DNA from: Marinobacter sp. Arc7-DN-1
GTDB lineage: Bacteria; Pseudomonadota; Gammaproteobacteria; Pseudomonadales; Oleiphilaceae
DNA: 64,000 nt
Direction of reading: 5' to 3'
Assembly: GCF_003441595.1 (NCBI RefSeq)
Contig: NZ_CP031848.1
Span: forward strand, 1,674,001 to 1,738,000
Part shown: positions 38,611 through 46,612 of the stretch, one piece after another
Position numbering within the stretch: position 1 is the first letter of the stretch
Layout of the letters: each line of letters starts with the position of its first letter
Translations under genes and position numbers: made by a program
The notes under the pieces: generated by a model
Seen by the model: only the letters and a program-made list of their open reading frames with translations
Databases searched by the model: none
What the model was told of the DNA's origin: nothing

Positions 38611-40767
38611 TCAGGTCACCTGAACCACCGGGATTTCCTCCGGATGGCCGGGCGCGTTATGACCCCGGCGTTTGCCGCGACGCTTGACGATCAGCGGCGG
38701 GCACTTGTGGTCATCGAAATAGGTCATCTGGCAATCCAGGCAGTAGTGACATTCCATGTAGTTAATGTGCCCGTCCGGGTGAATGGCCTGAACTTCACAC
38801 TCGTGATCACACAGCCGGCAGGGGTTGCCGCATTCCTTGCGCCGCTTTAGCCAGTCAAACACCCGCAGCTTGGTGGGCAATGCCAGCGCCGCGCCCAGGG
38901 GGCACAGATACCGGCAAAAGGCCTTGCGGGTGAACAGATTGACCACCAGCAACAGGACGGCGTAGGTGACAAAGGGCCAACTGCGGTCGAACTTGAGGGT
39001 GATCGCAGTTTTGAAGGGTTCCACCTCGGCCAGGCGCTCGGCGGTGGCCATGGAGTCCAGCGACACCCCGAACAGCACCAGCAGAATGATGTATTTGATG
39101 GCCCACAGCCGTTCATGCCAGGCAAAGGGCACGCTGTACTGGGGCACCCTGAGCTTGCGGGCAATCTCGTTCAGTAACTCCTGCAGGGCCCCGAACGGGC
39201 ACAGCCAGCCACAGTAAACCGCCCGACCCCAGAGCAGGATGATGCCGGCCACCACCGCCCAGAGTACAAACAGCATCGGATCGATCAGGAAGGTTTCCCA
39301 ACTGAAGCCGCTGATCAGGCTGTTCACAAAGGTCAGCACATTCACGATGGAGAGCTGCCCCAGGGCGTACCAGCCGATGAAGAACAGGGTGTAGGTCAGG
39401 AAGGCATGGCGGATCCAGCGCAGCATCCTCGGCTTCTGCACCAGCCAGTCCTGGAAAAACAGAATGAACAGCAGCACACCGATGCCAATACCGAGCACCA
39501 CAATCTGGAACTCCCGCTGGTGCCACATCTGCACCCACATGGGCTGGTCCGCCAGCATGTCCTCTTCGGTCATTACCGGTTCCGGGCGGGTGTAGTACTG
39601 ATCCGGCAGCTGGTAAGTAAGCGGAAATACCTGGAACTCGCTGTCCAGCGGACCGGTCTGGCGTTTGACGGTAAGCTCCAGGGTCCATTCAGAGCCCGGA
39701 TCAAATTTATATTGCTGCCGGATAATGAAGATCGCCATCTCTTTGAAGTCCGGCATGCCCTCAGCGTAAACGTCGCTCAACCGGTAAAAATCCAGGTCAC
39801 GGAAGTTGAAAGTATCACCGAACTGGCGGATCTGGATGCGGTCGAAGATACCGCCACGAACATAACCGGAACCCTTGAACGAGTATTCGCCATTGGCCAT
39901 CACGGCGATGGCATGTTCGCCCTCCTTAAGCTCCGAAGTCAGCCACTGGAACTGGCTCTCGCCCAACAGGTTACGGCCGATGGTTGGCACATCCAGATAG
40001 GCGATGTACAGATCAATCAGGGGCTTGCCGCGCTGTTTCGGCGGTGTTGTGTCGATCCCCTCCGCATCCGTGCCCTTGAAGGCGTCATCCGCCTGGCCAC
40101 GGGTCAGCTTCAGCCGGCGCACGGAACCTTCGTCGGTGAGTGCCTGCCAGCCTTTTTCCTGAAAGCTGTCGGTCTGAACACTCGCGGCTGGCGGGCGGTC
40201 ATCGCTCAGGCTCTGGACAAGCCCCAGTTCGGCGCCAACACGGTGGGCCGATTTCATGATGACCTCATTCACCACCATGACGGTTACCGTGGCACCGGAC
40301 AAACCGTCCACGGCCACCTTATGCTCTGAAGTTGTACCGCCGACCGTCACCCTCTGGTCCGCCGCCAGCCCCACGTACTGGTCGGTAAAGTCATGGAGTT
40401 TGCTCTCGGGAATACCGACAAGCAGAATCGGTTCATGATGCTCGATAACACGTGAGCTCACGATTTTCCCGTCCGTATCCAGGACCACCACAATATTCAG
40501 CGGCTTGCCGGAATAGGCCGGTGTCTGGATGAAGTCGAGACTCTGGTAAGCGTAGCCTTTCAGCTCGTCTCCGGCATAGAGTTCCTGGATGGCACGGTTG
40601 TCCTCCCGCGGGACCACGGTAGTGACCGTCGGAAACGCCTTCTGGATGACCTGGCGACCGGCAACGGGGTCGTACTCAGTCACAGGCGCTGCATTCAGGG
40701 CCATAGCCATGATCGACATGAACACAGGAAAAACAAAGCGGGAAAAAACGGTCACTGAAGGCTCCAT
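38611..40767 (-). CDS. nosR: NosR, membrane flavo-iron-sulfur protein of N2O respiration
   Basis: A 718-residue protein needed for nosZ expression and electron supply to NosZ. After a signal peptide it has a periplasmic FMN-binding domain with the covalent flavin site SGAT (Thr160), several membrane helices with CGWLCPFGA and CRYLCPLGA, and a C-terminal cytoplasmic ferredoxin-like part (CGNPCRLCDHEC and CHYCLDCQ). Length is typical. First of the nos genes; I could not find an FNR-type box directly upstream, so it may be read from the dnr promoter. Confidence 0.95.
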   Translation of the reverse strand: MEPSVTVFSRFVFPVFMSIMAMALNAAPVTEYDPVAGRQVIQKAFPTVTTVVPREDNRAIQELYAGDELKGYAYQSLDFIQTPAYSGKPLNIVVVLDTDGKIVSSRVIEHHEPILLVGIPESKLHDFTDQYVGLAADQRVTVGGTTSEHKVAVDGLSGATVTVMVVNEVIMKSAHRVGAELGLVQSLSDDRPPAASVQTDSFQEKGWQALTDEGSVRRLKLTRGQADDAFKGTDAEGIDTTPPKQRGKPLIDLYIAYLDVPTIGRNLLGESQFQWLTSELKEGEHAIAVMANGEYSFKGSGYVRGGIFDRIQIRQFGDTFNFRDLDFYRLSDVYAEGMPDFKEMAIFIIRQQYKFDPGSEWTLELTVKRQTGPLDSEFQVFPLTYQLPDQYYTRPEPVMTEEDMLADQPMWVQMWHQREFQIVVLGIGIGVLLFILFFQDWLVQKPRMLRWIRHAFLTYTLFFIGWYALGQLSIVNVLTFVNSLISGFSWETFLIDPMLFVLWAVVAGIILLWGRAVYCGWLCPFGALQELLNEIARKLRVPQYSVPFAWHERLWAIKYIILLVLFGVSLDSMATAERLAEVEPFKTAITLKFDRSWPFVTYAVLLLVVNLFTRKAFCRYLCPLGAALALPTKLRVFDWLKRRKECGNPCRLCDHECEVQAIHPDGHINYMECHYCLDCQMTYFDDHKCPPLIVKRRGKRRGHNAPGHPEEIPVVQVT

Positions 40768-40867
40768 GACACAGAACGTCTGTACTACATAAGCCTAGAC
40801 AAATTAGAGGAAAATCACATACCTCTTTTTGGATACGCCAAACAATGGAATAGGCGGTTACACGCTG

Positions 40868-41269
40868 TCAGCCCAGGCTGACAGCGTTTCCCCGTGGATC
40901 AAGGGGAAGGTAATTCCCAATATGGCCCAGGCGAATCGACTCCACCATCATGGTCAGCGGCTGCTGTGCTTCGTCGGTAGACGGCGCCATGCCGCCACGG
41001 CCAGACATGGCAGCGATGAACACCACATCCCAGGCCTGGCCAGTGGCCCTGGACTCTTCGGCAAGGGCCCCAAAATCGGGCGCTTCCTCCGGCGTCTTGT
41101 CAACACAGATGACCGGTGTCAGGGCACCGCCCTCACCGCGTTCAAACGCGGCCTTTTCTTCAGCACAGGCATCGTCGGGCAGTTCGGCCCGGCAAAACAC
41201 GAATAACAGGCGCTGGGCCTCCTGTTGGTTGCGGGACGCCTGAATCAGATCACTGTAACTGCTGATCAT
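40868..41269 (-). CDS. Uncharacterised protein between dnr and nosR
   Basis: A 133-residue soluble protein without signal peptide or membrane helix. I do not recognise a characterised family. It is acidic, contains two cysteines (in FVFCRAE and VICVDKT) and a Gly-rich turn (MSGRGGM). It is 35 bases downstream of the DGC gene and 100 bases upstream of nosR on the same strand, so a link to denitrification is plausible from position only. Confidence 0.75.
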   Translation of the reverse strand: MISSYSDLIQASRNQQEAQRLLFVFCRAELPDDACAEEKAAFERGEGGALTPVICVDKTPEEAPDFGALAEESRATGQAWDVVFIAAMSGRGGMAPSTDEAQQPLTMMVESIRLGHIGNYLPLDPRGNAVSLG

Positions 41270-41304
41270 TTGGAAAATCCTTGCTGGTATCGAGCCACGG
41301 CGAT

Positions 41305-41691
41305 TTACGCCTGGCGGGCAATTAGCTGGTCGGACGAGGCGAGCCTGCGAACTTCTTCACACACTTCTTCCACGGCGTCGTCGCCGTAACTCTGGCCGTA
41401 GTGCTTTTTGAAGCCAAACTCGTAGAGCCGCATATGCTCATCAGGTTCAACGCCGATGTTTTCGAGACAGGCGCGGGCACAGTGCAGCGGGCAACCGTCG
41501 ATCACGGTGATCGGGCGACCGGATCTGGCGGTTTTCACCAGCGAGGGCACCTTGCCGCCCACTCCGGAAATACACGACATTTCAAATTCGCCGGCGTGGT
41601 CGAGCCGCACTGCCGCATTGTTGGCCAGCTGCGCCACATCGGAGCAGCCAGAGCAGGAGTAAATCAGCGGGCGTTGCTTTCTTGCAGTCAC
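41305..41691 (-). CDS. Putative zinc-binding DGC-type protein
   Basis: A 128-residue protein with the cysteine pattern of the DGC family: YSCSGCSDV near the N-terminus, MSCISGVGG, DGCPLHCARAC (the DGC motif) and a C-terminal helical tail. The family is thought to bind zinc; its role is unknown. It lies 43 bases after dnr and ahead of the uncharacterised gene and nosR, all on one strand, so it may assist metal handling in this regulon (inference). Confidence 0.75.
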   Translation of the reverse strand: MTARKQRPLIYSCSGCSDVAQLANNAAVRLDHAGEFEMSCISGVGGKVPSLVKTARSGRPITVIDGCPLHCARACLENIGVEPDEHMRLYEFGFKKHYGQSYGDDAVEEVCEEVRRLASSDQLIARQA

Positions 41692-41734
41692 TTGTCCTCC
41701 TTTTCAAAGAGCCGGGAGGCTTGAACAGGGTCGG

Positions 41735-42484
41735 TTACTGGCTGATTTCGATCAGTCGTTGAGGATCTGAAATGAACAGTCGGCTGCGGTTAACCCGCAC
41801 CAGTCCGTTGGATTTCAGATCGGCCAGAATCCGGGAGAAGGTCTCCGGCTGCATGGCCAGCCTGGAAGCAACCAGGCATTTGGGCAATGGCAACTCTACC
41901 TCACCGCCCTCTTCCGGGCCGTTTGGCAACAGATCAATCAGGTAACGGATCAGCCGGTCACGGGCGCTCTGGACCGTCATGATTTCCAGGTCGTGGAACC
42001 GGGAGACAGCCCGCTTGGCATAATGGCGGAGGGCTGCCCGGGCATACTGGAGGTTGCTCTCAAGCAGGTCCTGGTAGGCATGTATGGGAATCATCAGCAC
42101 TTCGCTGGATTTAAGGGCTTCGGCGTAACAGGCGTACCGGGGCGGGTCGGCGTAGATCATGACTTCGGCGATGCTGTCGCCAGGGGCGATGCTGTCGAGG
42201 GTGCGGTCGATCCCCGAGGAGTCCAGGCGGTACAGGCGCAGGCGGCCGGAGATGACGAAGAAAAAGTGATGGGCCGGCATGTCCTGGCGATACAGTAACT
42301 GATGATGCCCCAGGCGTAGTCTTCGGGACTGCTGGATCAGCTGCTGCAGATCCTTGCCACTGAGTTCCGAGAACATTGGATGACTGCGTAAGACCTTCAG
42401 GCCACCCTCGTCGTCAAAGGGTTTGTTCACGGCGACCAGGACGGGTTTAGTGTGGCGGGTTTCGGCAGTTTGTGAAAGTGCCAT
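41735..42484 (-). CDS. dnr: Crp/Fnr family regulator, DNR type
   Basis: A 249-residue regulator with an N-terminal cyclic-nucleotide-binding-like sensor domain and a C-terminal HTH. The recognition helix has ETFSR, matching the ExxSR of FNR-type proteins that read TTGAT-N4-ATCAA. There is no N-terminal cysteine cluster, so it is a DNR-type NO sensor rather than an O2-sensing FNR/ANR. ATG 42484 is used; the longer frame to 42622 runs through the promoter. An FNR-type box lies 115 bases upstream. Confidence 0.85.
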   Translation of the reverse strand: MALSQTAETRHTKPVLVAVNKPFDDEGGLKVLRSHPMFSELSGKDLQQLIQQSRRLRLGHHQLLYRQDMPAHHFFFVISGRLRLYRLDSSGIDRTLDSIAPGDSIAEVMIYADPPRYACYAEALKSSEVLMIPIHAYQDLLESNLQYARAALRHYAKRAVSRFHDLEIMTVQSARDRLIRYLIDLLPNGPEEGGEVELPLPKCLVASRLAMQPETFSRILADLKSNGLVRVNRSRLFISDPQRLIEISQ

Positions 42485-42598
42485 TGATGTATCCCCTCTG
42501 CATGTTAATGCATCCAAAATTATATTTTTAATAGTAGAGGGATACTGGTTAAAAATCGCTCCCCCCATGGGGGTAATAGGGGGATTATTCGGGAGTAA

Positions 42599-42612
42599 TT
42601 GATCTAACTCAA
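42599..42612. promoter_or_regulatory. FNR/ANR/DNR box of the dnr promoter
   Basis: TTGAT-CTAA-CTCAA, 9 of 10 consensus positions. On the minus strand TATTAC (42578-42573) lies at the expected -10 distance, placing the box near -40. Confidence 0.7.
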
Positions 42613-42655
42613 AGATTTTCATTTTTAGCCAGCTTGGCGTTTGGGCGCGCGCCTT

Positions 42656-43462
42656 CTACTGCATCAGGGGAGAGTCTGGAAGTTCCAGATCGACACCTTC
42701 TACACCAGTTTCAGCAGCCAGAACCTGCAGGTACTGGCGGAACGCTCTTCTGGTCACGCTTTCGCTCAGGTACTGCCGGATCTGGGGCTTCACGTGCTCA
42801 TAGGGCAGTTGCTCGCCGTCGATGCGTTGGTCGACGCGGACGATGTGCCAGCCGTAGCGGGTTTCGATCAGTTCGGGGTTGAGGCCTTCCTGGAGGGACA
42901 GGACGGGGCGTTCGAATTCTTCCACCGTCTGGCCTTTGCTGATCTGGCCGAGGCTGCCGCCCTGGTGGCGGGATTCGCAGGCGGAGTATTGTTTGGCCAG
43001 ATCGGCGAACTGGGAACGGCCGTCGATGAGTGATGACAGCAGTTGGTGGCCGGCTTCTTCCTGGCGGATGCGTTCCTGAACATCGTCCGGGGCGGCGGCG
43101 AGGAGGATGTGGCTGACGGCCATCAGGGTCGGGCTGCAGAAGCGGGCCGGGTTGGCGGCGTAAAAGCGTTCGCAGTCCTGTTCAGTGGGGTCCGGGACGT
43201 TGAGTTCCAGTTCCAGCACGCGGGCGATGCGGTCTTCCTCGTCGGCGATGTCGCCGAGCTTGAGCCGGCCGGCCTGTTGCAGCAGGAGTTCGCGGATGAC
43301 GAGGCTCCTGGCGGCTGCATGCCAGGCTTCGGCGACGTCTTCGGCCGGATGGTGCTGCATTTCCCGGGCAATGTCGTCTTCGCCGATGAGGGTTTCACCC
43401 ACGGTCACCGGCGGGAACTGGTTTCTGGGTTTTTCGGCTTCGCCGACGGGGATCAGTTGCAT
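42656..43462 (-). CDS. Parvulin-type peptidyl-prolyl isomerase of the nar operon
   Basis: A 268-residue protein: an alpha-helical N-terminal region and a rotamase domain (about residues 115-220) with MAVSHILLAA, GGSLGQISKGQ and TRYGWHIVRVD. PPIases of this NifM-like type follow narI in Pseudomonas nar operons and are presumed to aid folding of a nitrate reductase component. It has no signal peptide. The gap from narI holds a nested hairpin repeat. Confidence 0.85.
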   Translation of the reverse strand: MQLIPVGEAEKPRNQFPPVTVGETLIGEDDIAREMQHHPAEDVAEAWHAAARSLVIRELLLQQAGRLKLGDIADEEDRIARVLELELNVPDPTEQDCERFYAANPARFCSPTLMAVSHILLAAAPDDVQERIRQEEAGHQLLSSLIDGRSQFADLAKQYSACESRHQGGSLGQISKGQTVEEFERPVLSLQEGLNPELIETRYGWHIVRVDQRIDGEQLPYEHVKPQIRQYLSESVTRRAFRQYLQVLAAETGVEGVDLELPDSPLMQ

Positions 43463-43483
43463 GGTGTTAACCTCAGTGAAGTT

Positions 43484-43573
43484 GGGGTCAGATGAAGGCG
43501 TTCCGCTAGTGAAGTTGGGGTCAGATGAAGGCGTTCATCTGACCCCAGGTTTGGAACGCCTTCATCTGACCCC
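43484..43573. repeat. GGGGTCAGATGAA repeat, nested double hairpin after narI
   Basis: Outer arms of 21 bases (43484-43504 with 43553-43573) are perfectly complementary and enclose an inner hairpin of 13-base arms (43517-43529 with 43534-43546) with a GGCG loop. In addition a 29-base segment (43475-43503) is repeated directly at 43508-43536. Same unit as at 32812 and 54491. Confidence 0.85.
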
Positions 43574-43585
43574 GTTTTCAGTACT

Positions 43586-44266
43586 TCAGGCCCGCTTGCG
43601 CACCACCTGGTACTTGCGTCCGAAATACTCCACCGGCACGCTCAGCATGTGCACCAGGCGGGTGAACGGGAACAGCACGAAGATGGTCAGGCCCAGGAAG
43701 ATGTGGGTCTTGTAGATCCAGTGCACGTCGGCAATGTAGTCCGCCACGCCGCCCTGCAGCGTGAAGATGCCCTGGGCCCAGGCGGAGAACTTGAGCATGG
43801 TGCTGCCATCCAGGTGGCCCAGGGTGGGCAGGATGGTCAGCAGGCCGAGCGCCAGCTGGATGATCAGGATTACGATGATCATGTTGTCCGCGAATGAGCT
43901 GCTGGCCTTCACACGGGGGTCGGTCAGCCGGCGCCAGGCCAGCATGCCACCACCGATGATGGCCATGACGCCAGCGATGCCGCCGACCACAATGGCCATA
44001 ACCTGCTTCTGGCCCGGGGTGATGATCCACTCGTAGGCCCAGTGCGGGGTGAGCAGGCCCACAAGGTGGCCGAAGAAGATCACCAGTACGCCAACATGGA
44101 ACAGCACGCTGGCGATTACCATATTTTTCTTGCGCAGCATCTGGCTGGACTGGGCTCTCCAGGTAAACTGGCCCTGGTCATAACGCGCCCAGGTACCGAT
44201 AACAAGCACAGCCAGGGCGATGTACGGGTAAATCCCGAAAATCAGTGTATTCAGATAGGACATCAT
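43586..44266 (-). CDS. narI: Respiratory nitrate reductase gamma subunit
   Basis: A 226-residue di-heme b membrane protein with five helices that oxidises quinol and passes electrons to NarH. Heme-ligand histidines are visible in FHVGVLVIFFGH (H57, H67) and, near the C-terminus, in DVHWIYKTH. Length matches NarI. The start may be either of two adjacent ATGs. Fourth gene of narGHJI, 20 bases after narJ. Confidence 0.96.
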   Translation of the reverse strand: MMSYLNTLIFGIYPYIALAVLVIGTWARYDQGQFTWRAQSSQMLRKKNMVIASVLFHVGVLVIFFGHLVGLLTPHWAYEWIITPGQKQVMAIVVGGIAGVMAIIGGGMLAWRRLTDPRVKASSSFADNMIIVILIIQLALGLLTILPTLGHLDGSTMLKFSAWAQGIFTLQGGVADYIADVHWIYKTHIFLGLTIFVLFPFTRLVHMLSVPVEYFGRKYQVVRKRA

Positions 44267-44286
44267 TTTCGTTTCCTCCTGCGCCC

Positions 44287-45027
44287 TCAGGCGCGCCCTG
44301 CCTGACGGGGTATGGCATCCGTCATCAGCTGATCACTCAGGTGAATGGTCTGGGTCTGTTCCAGTTCGCGGCGGCGCTGGCCTACAACGCCGCCAGTGCT
44401 GCAGGAACCGCCCTGGTCATCGACGAACTTCACCATTTCCTCTTCCCAGACTTTATCCAGGGCTTCCGGGGTGTCGTCACGCTCTTCCGAGGCCACGATC
44501 CGGGCCAGCTCCTGGCGGTTGGCCTTGCGGCCAGACAGCATCAGCAGGGAATCCATCACCACGTGATAGAAGCTCTCACGTTGATACAGGCGCTCACCCA
44601 GCAAGCCCAGGATGTGGTGGATGTCCTCCAGCCAGTTGCGGATTTCATCCCAAGGGCGGGTGGAGAGGTACTCCAGGAACAACGGCAGGTAGTCCGGCAG
44701 TTCCCTGGCGTCGATCTCCAGACCATTGGTGCGGTATTGCTCCATCAGGTCCACCATGGCCTGGCCACGGTCGCGGGATTCGCCGTGCACGTGTTCGAAC
44801 AGCAGCAGGGACGTTGCCCGCCCCTTGTCGAAGGTGCCCACGTAGGCCTCCTGCAGATCCAGCAGGTCGCCGTCGCACAGCATTTCCACGCAACGGAGCA
44901 GTTGCTCCTTGTTCTGCCGGGGCAGCCGGCTGTCCTCAAGGACAGCGGCCACCAGGGCGTCTCTGGAGGCCTGGAGCTCTTCGGTGGGGTACTCAAGAAC
45001 CCGTGCCATTACTTTTAAAAGTTGCAT
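44287..45027 (-). CDS. narJ: Nitrate reductase assembly chaperone
   Basis: A 246-residue cytoplasmic chaperone of the TorD/NarJ family. It contains the conserved DLQEAYVGTFD and LLLFEHVHGESRDRGQAMVDL segments. NarJ holds apo-NarGH while the molybdenum cofactor is inserted and before membrane attachment. Ten bases after narH, in standard operon order. Confidence 0.95.
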   Translation of the reverse strand: MQLLKVMARVLEYPTEELQASRDALVAAVLEDSRLPRQNKEQLLRCVEMLCDGDLLDLQEAYVGTFDKGRATSLLLFEHVHGESRDRGQAMVDLMEQYRTNGLEIDARELPDYLPLFLEYLSTRPWDEIRNWLEDIHHILGLLGERLYQRESFYHVVMDSLLMLSGRKANRQELARIVASEERDDTPEALDKVWEEEMVKFVDDQGGSCSTGGVVGQRRRELEQTQTIHLSDQLMTDAIPRQAGRA

Positions 45028-45037
45028 CTCGGCCTCC

Positions 45038-46612
45038 TTATTCCTGCAGCTGCTTCGGATCGATCTGTTTCACGGTTGTCAGCTTCTGGACCATGCTGGT
45101 GGTCTGCTTGCGGCCACCGAACATGTTGAATTCGCTGTCACCGTTGCAGCCGTCGCCGAAGCTGAAGCCGCAGCCATTGCGCTCGCCGTAGGCGGTGGCA
45201 TCCGGGAAGGCCTCTTTGGCCAGCTCGCGGTGGCTGGTGGGGATCACGAAGCGGTCCTCGTAGTTGGCAATCGCCAGGTAGCGGTACATTTCATCGGCCT
45301 GGGCCTTGGTCAGTCCCGCTTCCTCCAGGGCGCGCAGGTCTTCCTTGCCGTCCACGGTTTCTGCCCGCTTGTACAGGCGCATGGCCATGATCCGCTTGAG
45401 GGCCCGGACGATCGGCTTCTCGTCACCGGCGGTGAGCAGGTTAGCCAGGTACTTAACCGGAATCCGCAGGCTTTCGATCTTCGGTAATACGCCGTCAAAC
45501 TCGACCTTGCCGGCTTCCGCGGCTGACTGGATCGGGCTCAGGGGCGGCACGTACCAGACCATGGGCAGGGTGCGGTATTCCGGGTGCAGCGGCAGGGCCA
45601 GCTTCCAGTCCACCGCCATCTTGTAGACCGGGCTCTGCTGGGCCGCTTCGATCACGTTCATGGGGATGCCGTCTTTCTTCGCCTGCTTGATCACTTCCGG
45701 ATCGAACGGGTCCAGGAAGATTTCCAGCTGCTTTTCGTACAACTCGTGCTCGCCCGGGGCGCTGGCCACTTCCTCGATGCGGTCGGCATCGTACAGCAGC
45801 ACGCCCAGGTAACGGATACGGCCTACGCAGGTCTCGGAACACACGGTCGGCATACCGGCTTCGATACGCGGGTAGCAGAAGATGCACTTCTCGGACTTGC
45901 CGGTTTTCCAGTTGAAGTAGATCTTCTTGTACGGGCAACCGGAGACACACATCCGCCAGCCGCGGCACTTGTCCTGGTCGATCAGGACGATGCCGTCCTC
46001 TTCCCGCTTGTAGATGGCACCACTTGGGCAGCTGGCAACACAGGCCGGGTTCAGGCAGTGCTCGCACAGGCGCGGCAGGTACATCATGAAGGTGTTTTCG
46101 AACTGGCCGTAGATGTCTGCCTGGACCTGGTCAAAGTTCTTGTCCTTGCGGCGCTTGGCGAACTCGGTACCCAGGATTTCTTCCCAGTTCGGGCCCCACT
46201 CGATTTTCTGCATGCGCTGACCGGAGATCAGCGATCGGGGCCGGGCTATCGGCTGGTGTTTGCTGTCGCCCGCGGTGTGCAGGTGCTGGTAATCGAAATC
46301 GAACGGCTCGTAGTAGTCGTCAATTTCCGGCAGGTCCGGATTGGCGAAGATGTTTGCCAGCACCCGGAAGCGGCCACCGATCTTCGGGCGGATCTTGCCG
46401 GAGCTGTCGCGCATCCAGCCGCCTTTCCACTTGTCCTGGTTCTCCCACTCTTTCGGGTAGCCGATACCGGGCTTGGTTTCGACGTTGTTAAACCAGGCGT
46501 ACTCCATGCCTTCCCGGCTGGTCCATACGTTTTTGCAGGTGACTGAACAGGTGTGGCAACCAATGCACTTGTCCAGGTTCAGCACCATGCCGACTTGGGA
46601 ACGGATTTTCAT
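45038..46612 (-). CDS. narH: Respiratory nitrate reductase beta subunit
   Basis: A 524-residue iron-sulfur subunit linking NarI hemes to the NarG active site. Cys groups are visible at CIGCHTCSVTCK (first cluster set), CEHCLNPACVASC, CRGWRMCVSGCPYKK (with the Trp typical of the 3Fe-4S site) and CIFCYPRIEAG. Its ATG overlaps the narG stop by four bases. Length is near that of other NarH proteins. Confidence 0.97.
   Translation of the reverse strand: MKIRSQVGMVLNLDKCIGCHTCSVTCKNVWTSREGMEYAWFNNVETKPGIGYPKEWENQDKWKGGWMRDSSGKIRPKIGGRFRVLANIFANPDLPEIDDYYEPFDFDYQHLHTAGDSKHQPIARPRSLISGQRMQKIEWGPNWEEILGTEFAKRRKDKNFDQVQADIYGQFENTFMMYLPRLCEHCLNPACVASCPSGAIYKREEDGIVLIDQDKCRGWRMCVSGCPYKKIYFNWKTGKSEKCIFCYPRIEAGMPTVCSETCVGRIRYLGVLLYDADRIEEVASAPGEHELYEKQLEIFLDPFDPEVIKQAKKDGIPMNVIEAAQQSPVYKMAVDWKLALPLHPEYRTLPMVWYVPPLSPIQSAAEAGKVEFDGVLPKIESLRIPVKYLANLLTAGDEKPIVRALKRIMAMRLYKRAETVDGKEDLRALEEAGLTKAQADEMYRYLAIANYEDRFVIPTSHRELAKEAFPDATAYGERNGCGFSFGDGCNGDSEFNMFGGRKQTTSMVQKLTTVKQIDPKQLQE

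Noticed and set aside
35085-40329. Antisense ORFs opposite nosD, nosZ and nosR (up to 431 codons)
   Set aside because: Shadows of well-identified genes; protein sequences are low-complexity His/Pro/Arg-rich without family features.
40768-40867. FNR-type box directly upstream of nosR
   Set aside because: I looked for TTGAT-N4-ATCAA on both strands and found nothing above chance similarity.
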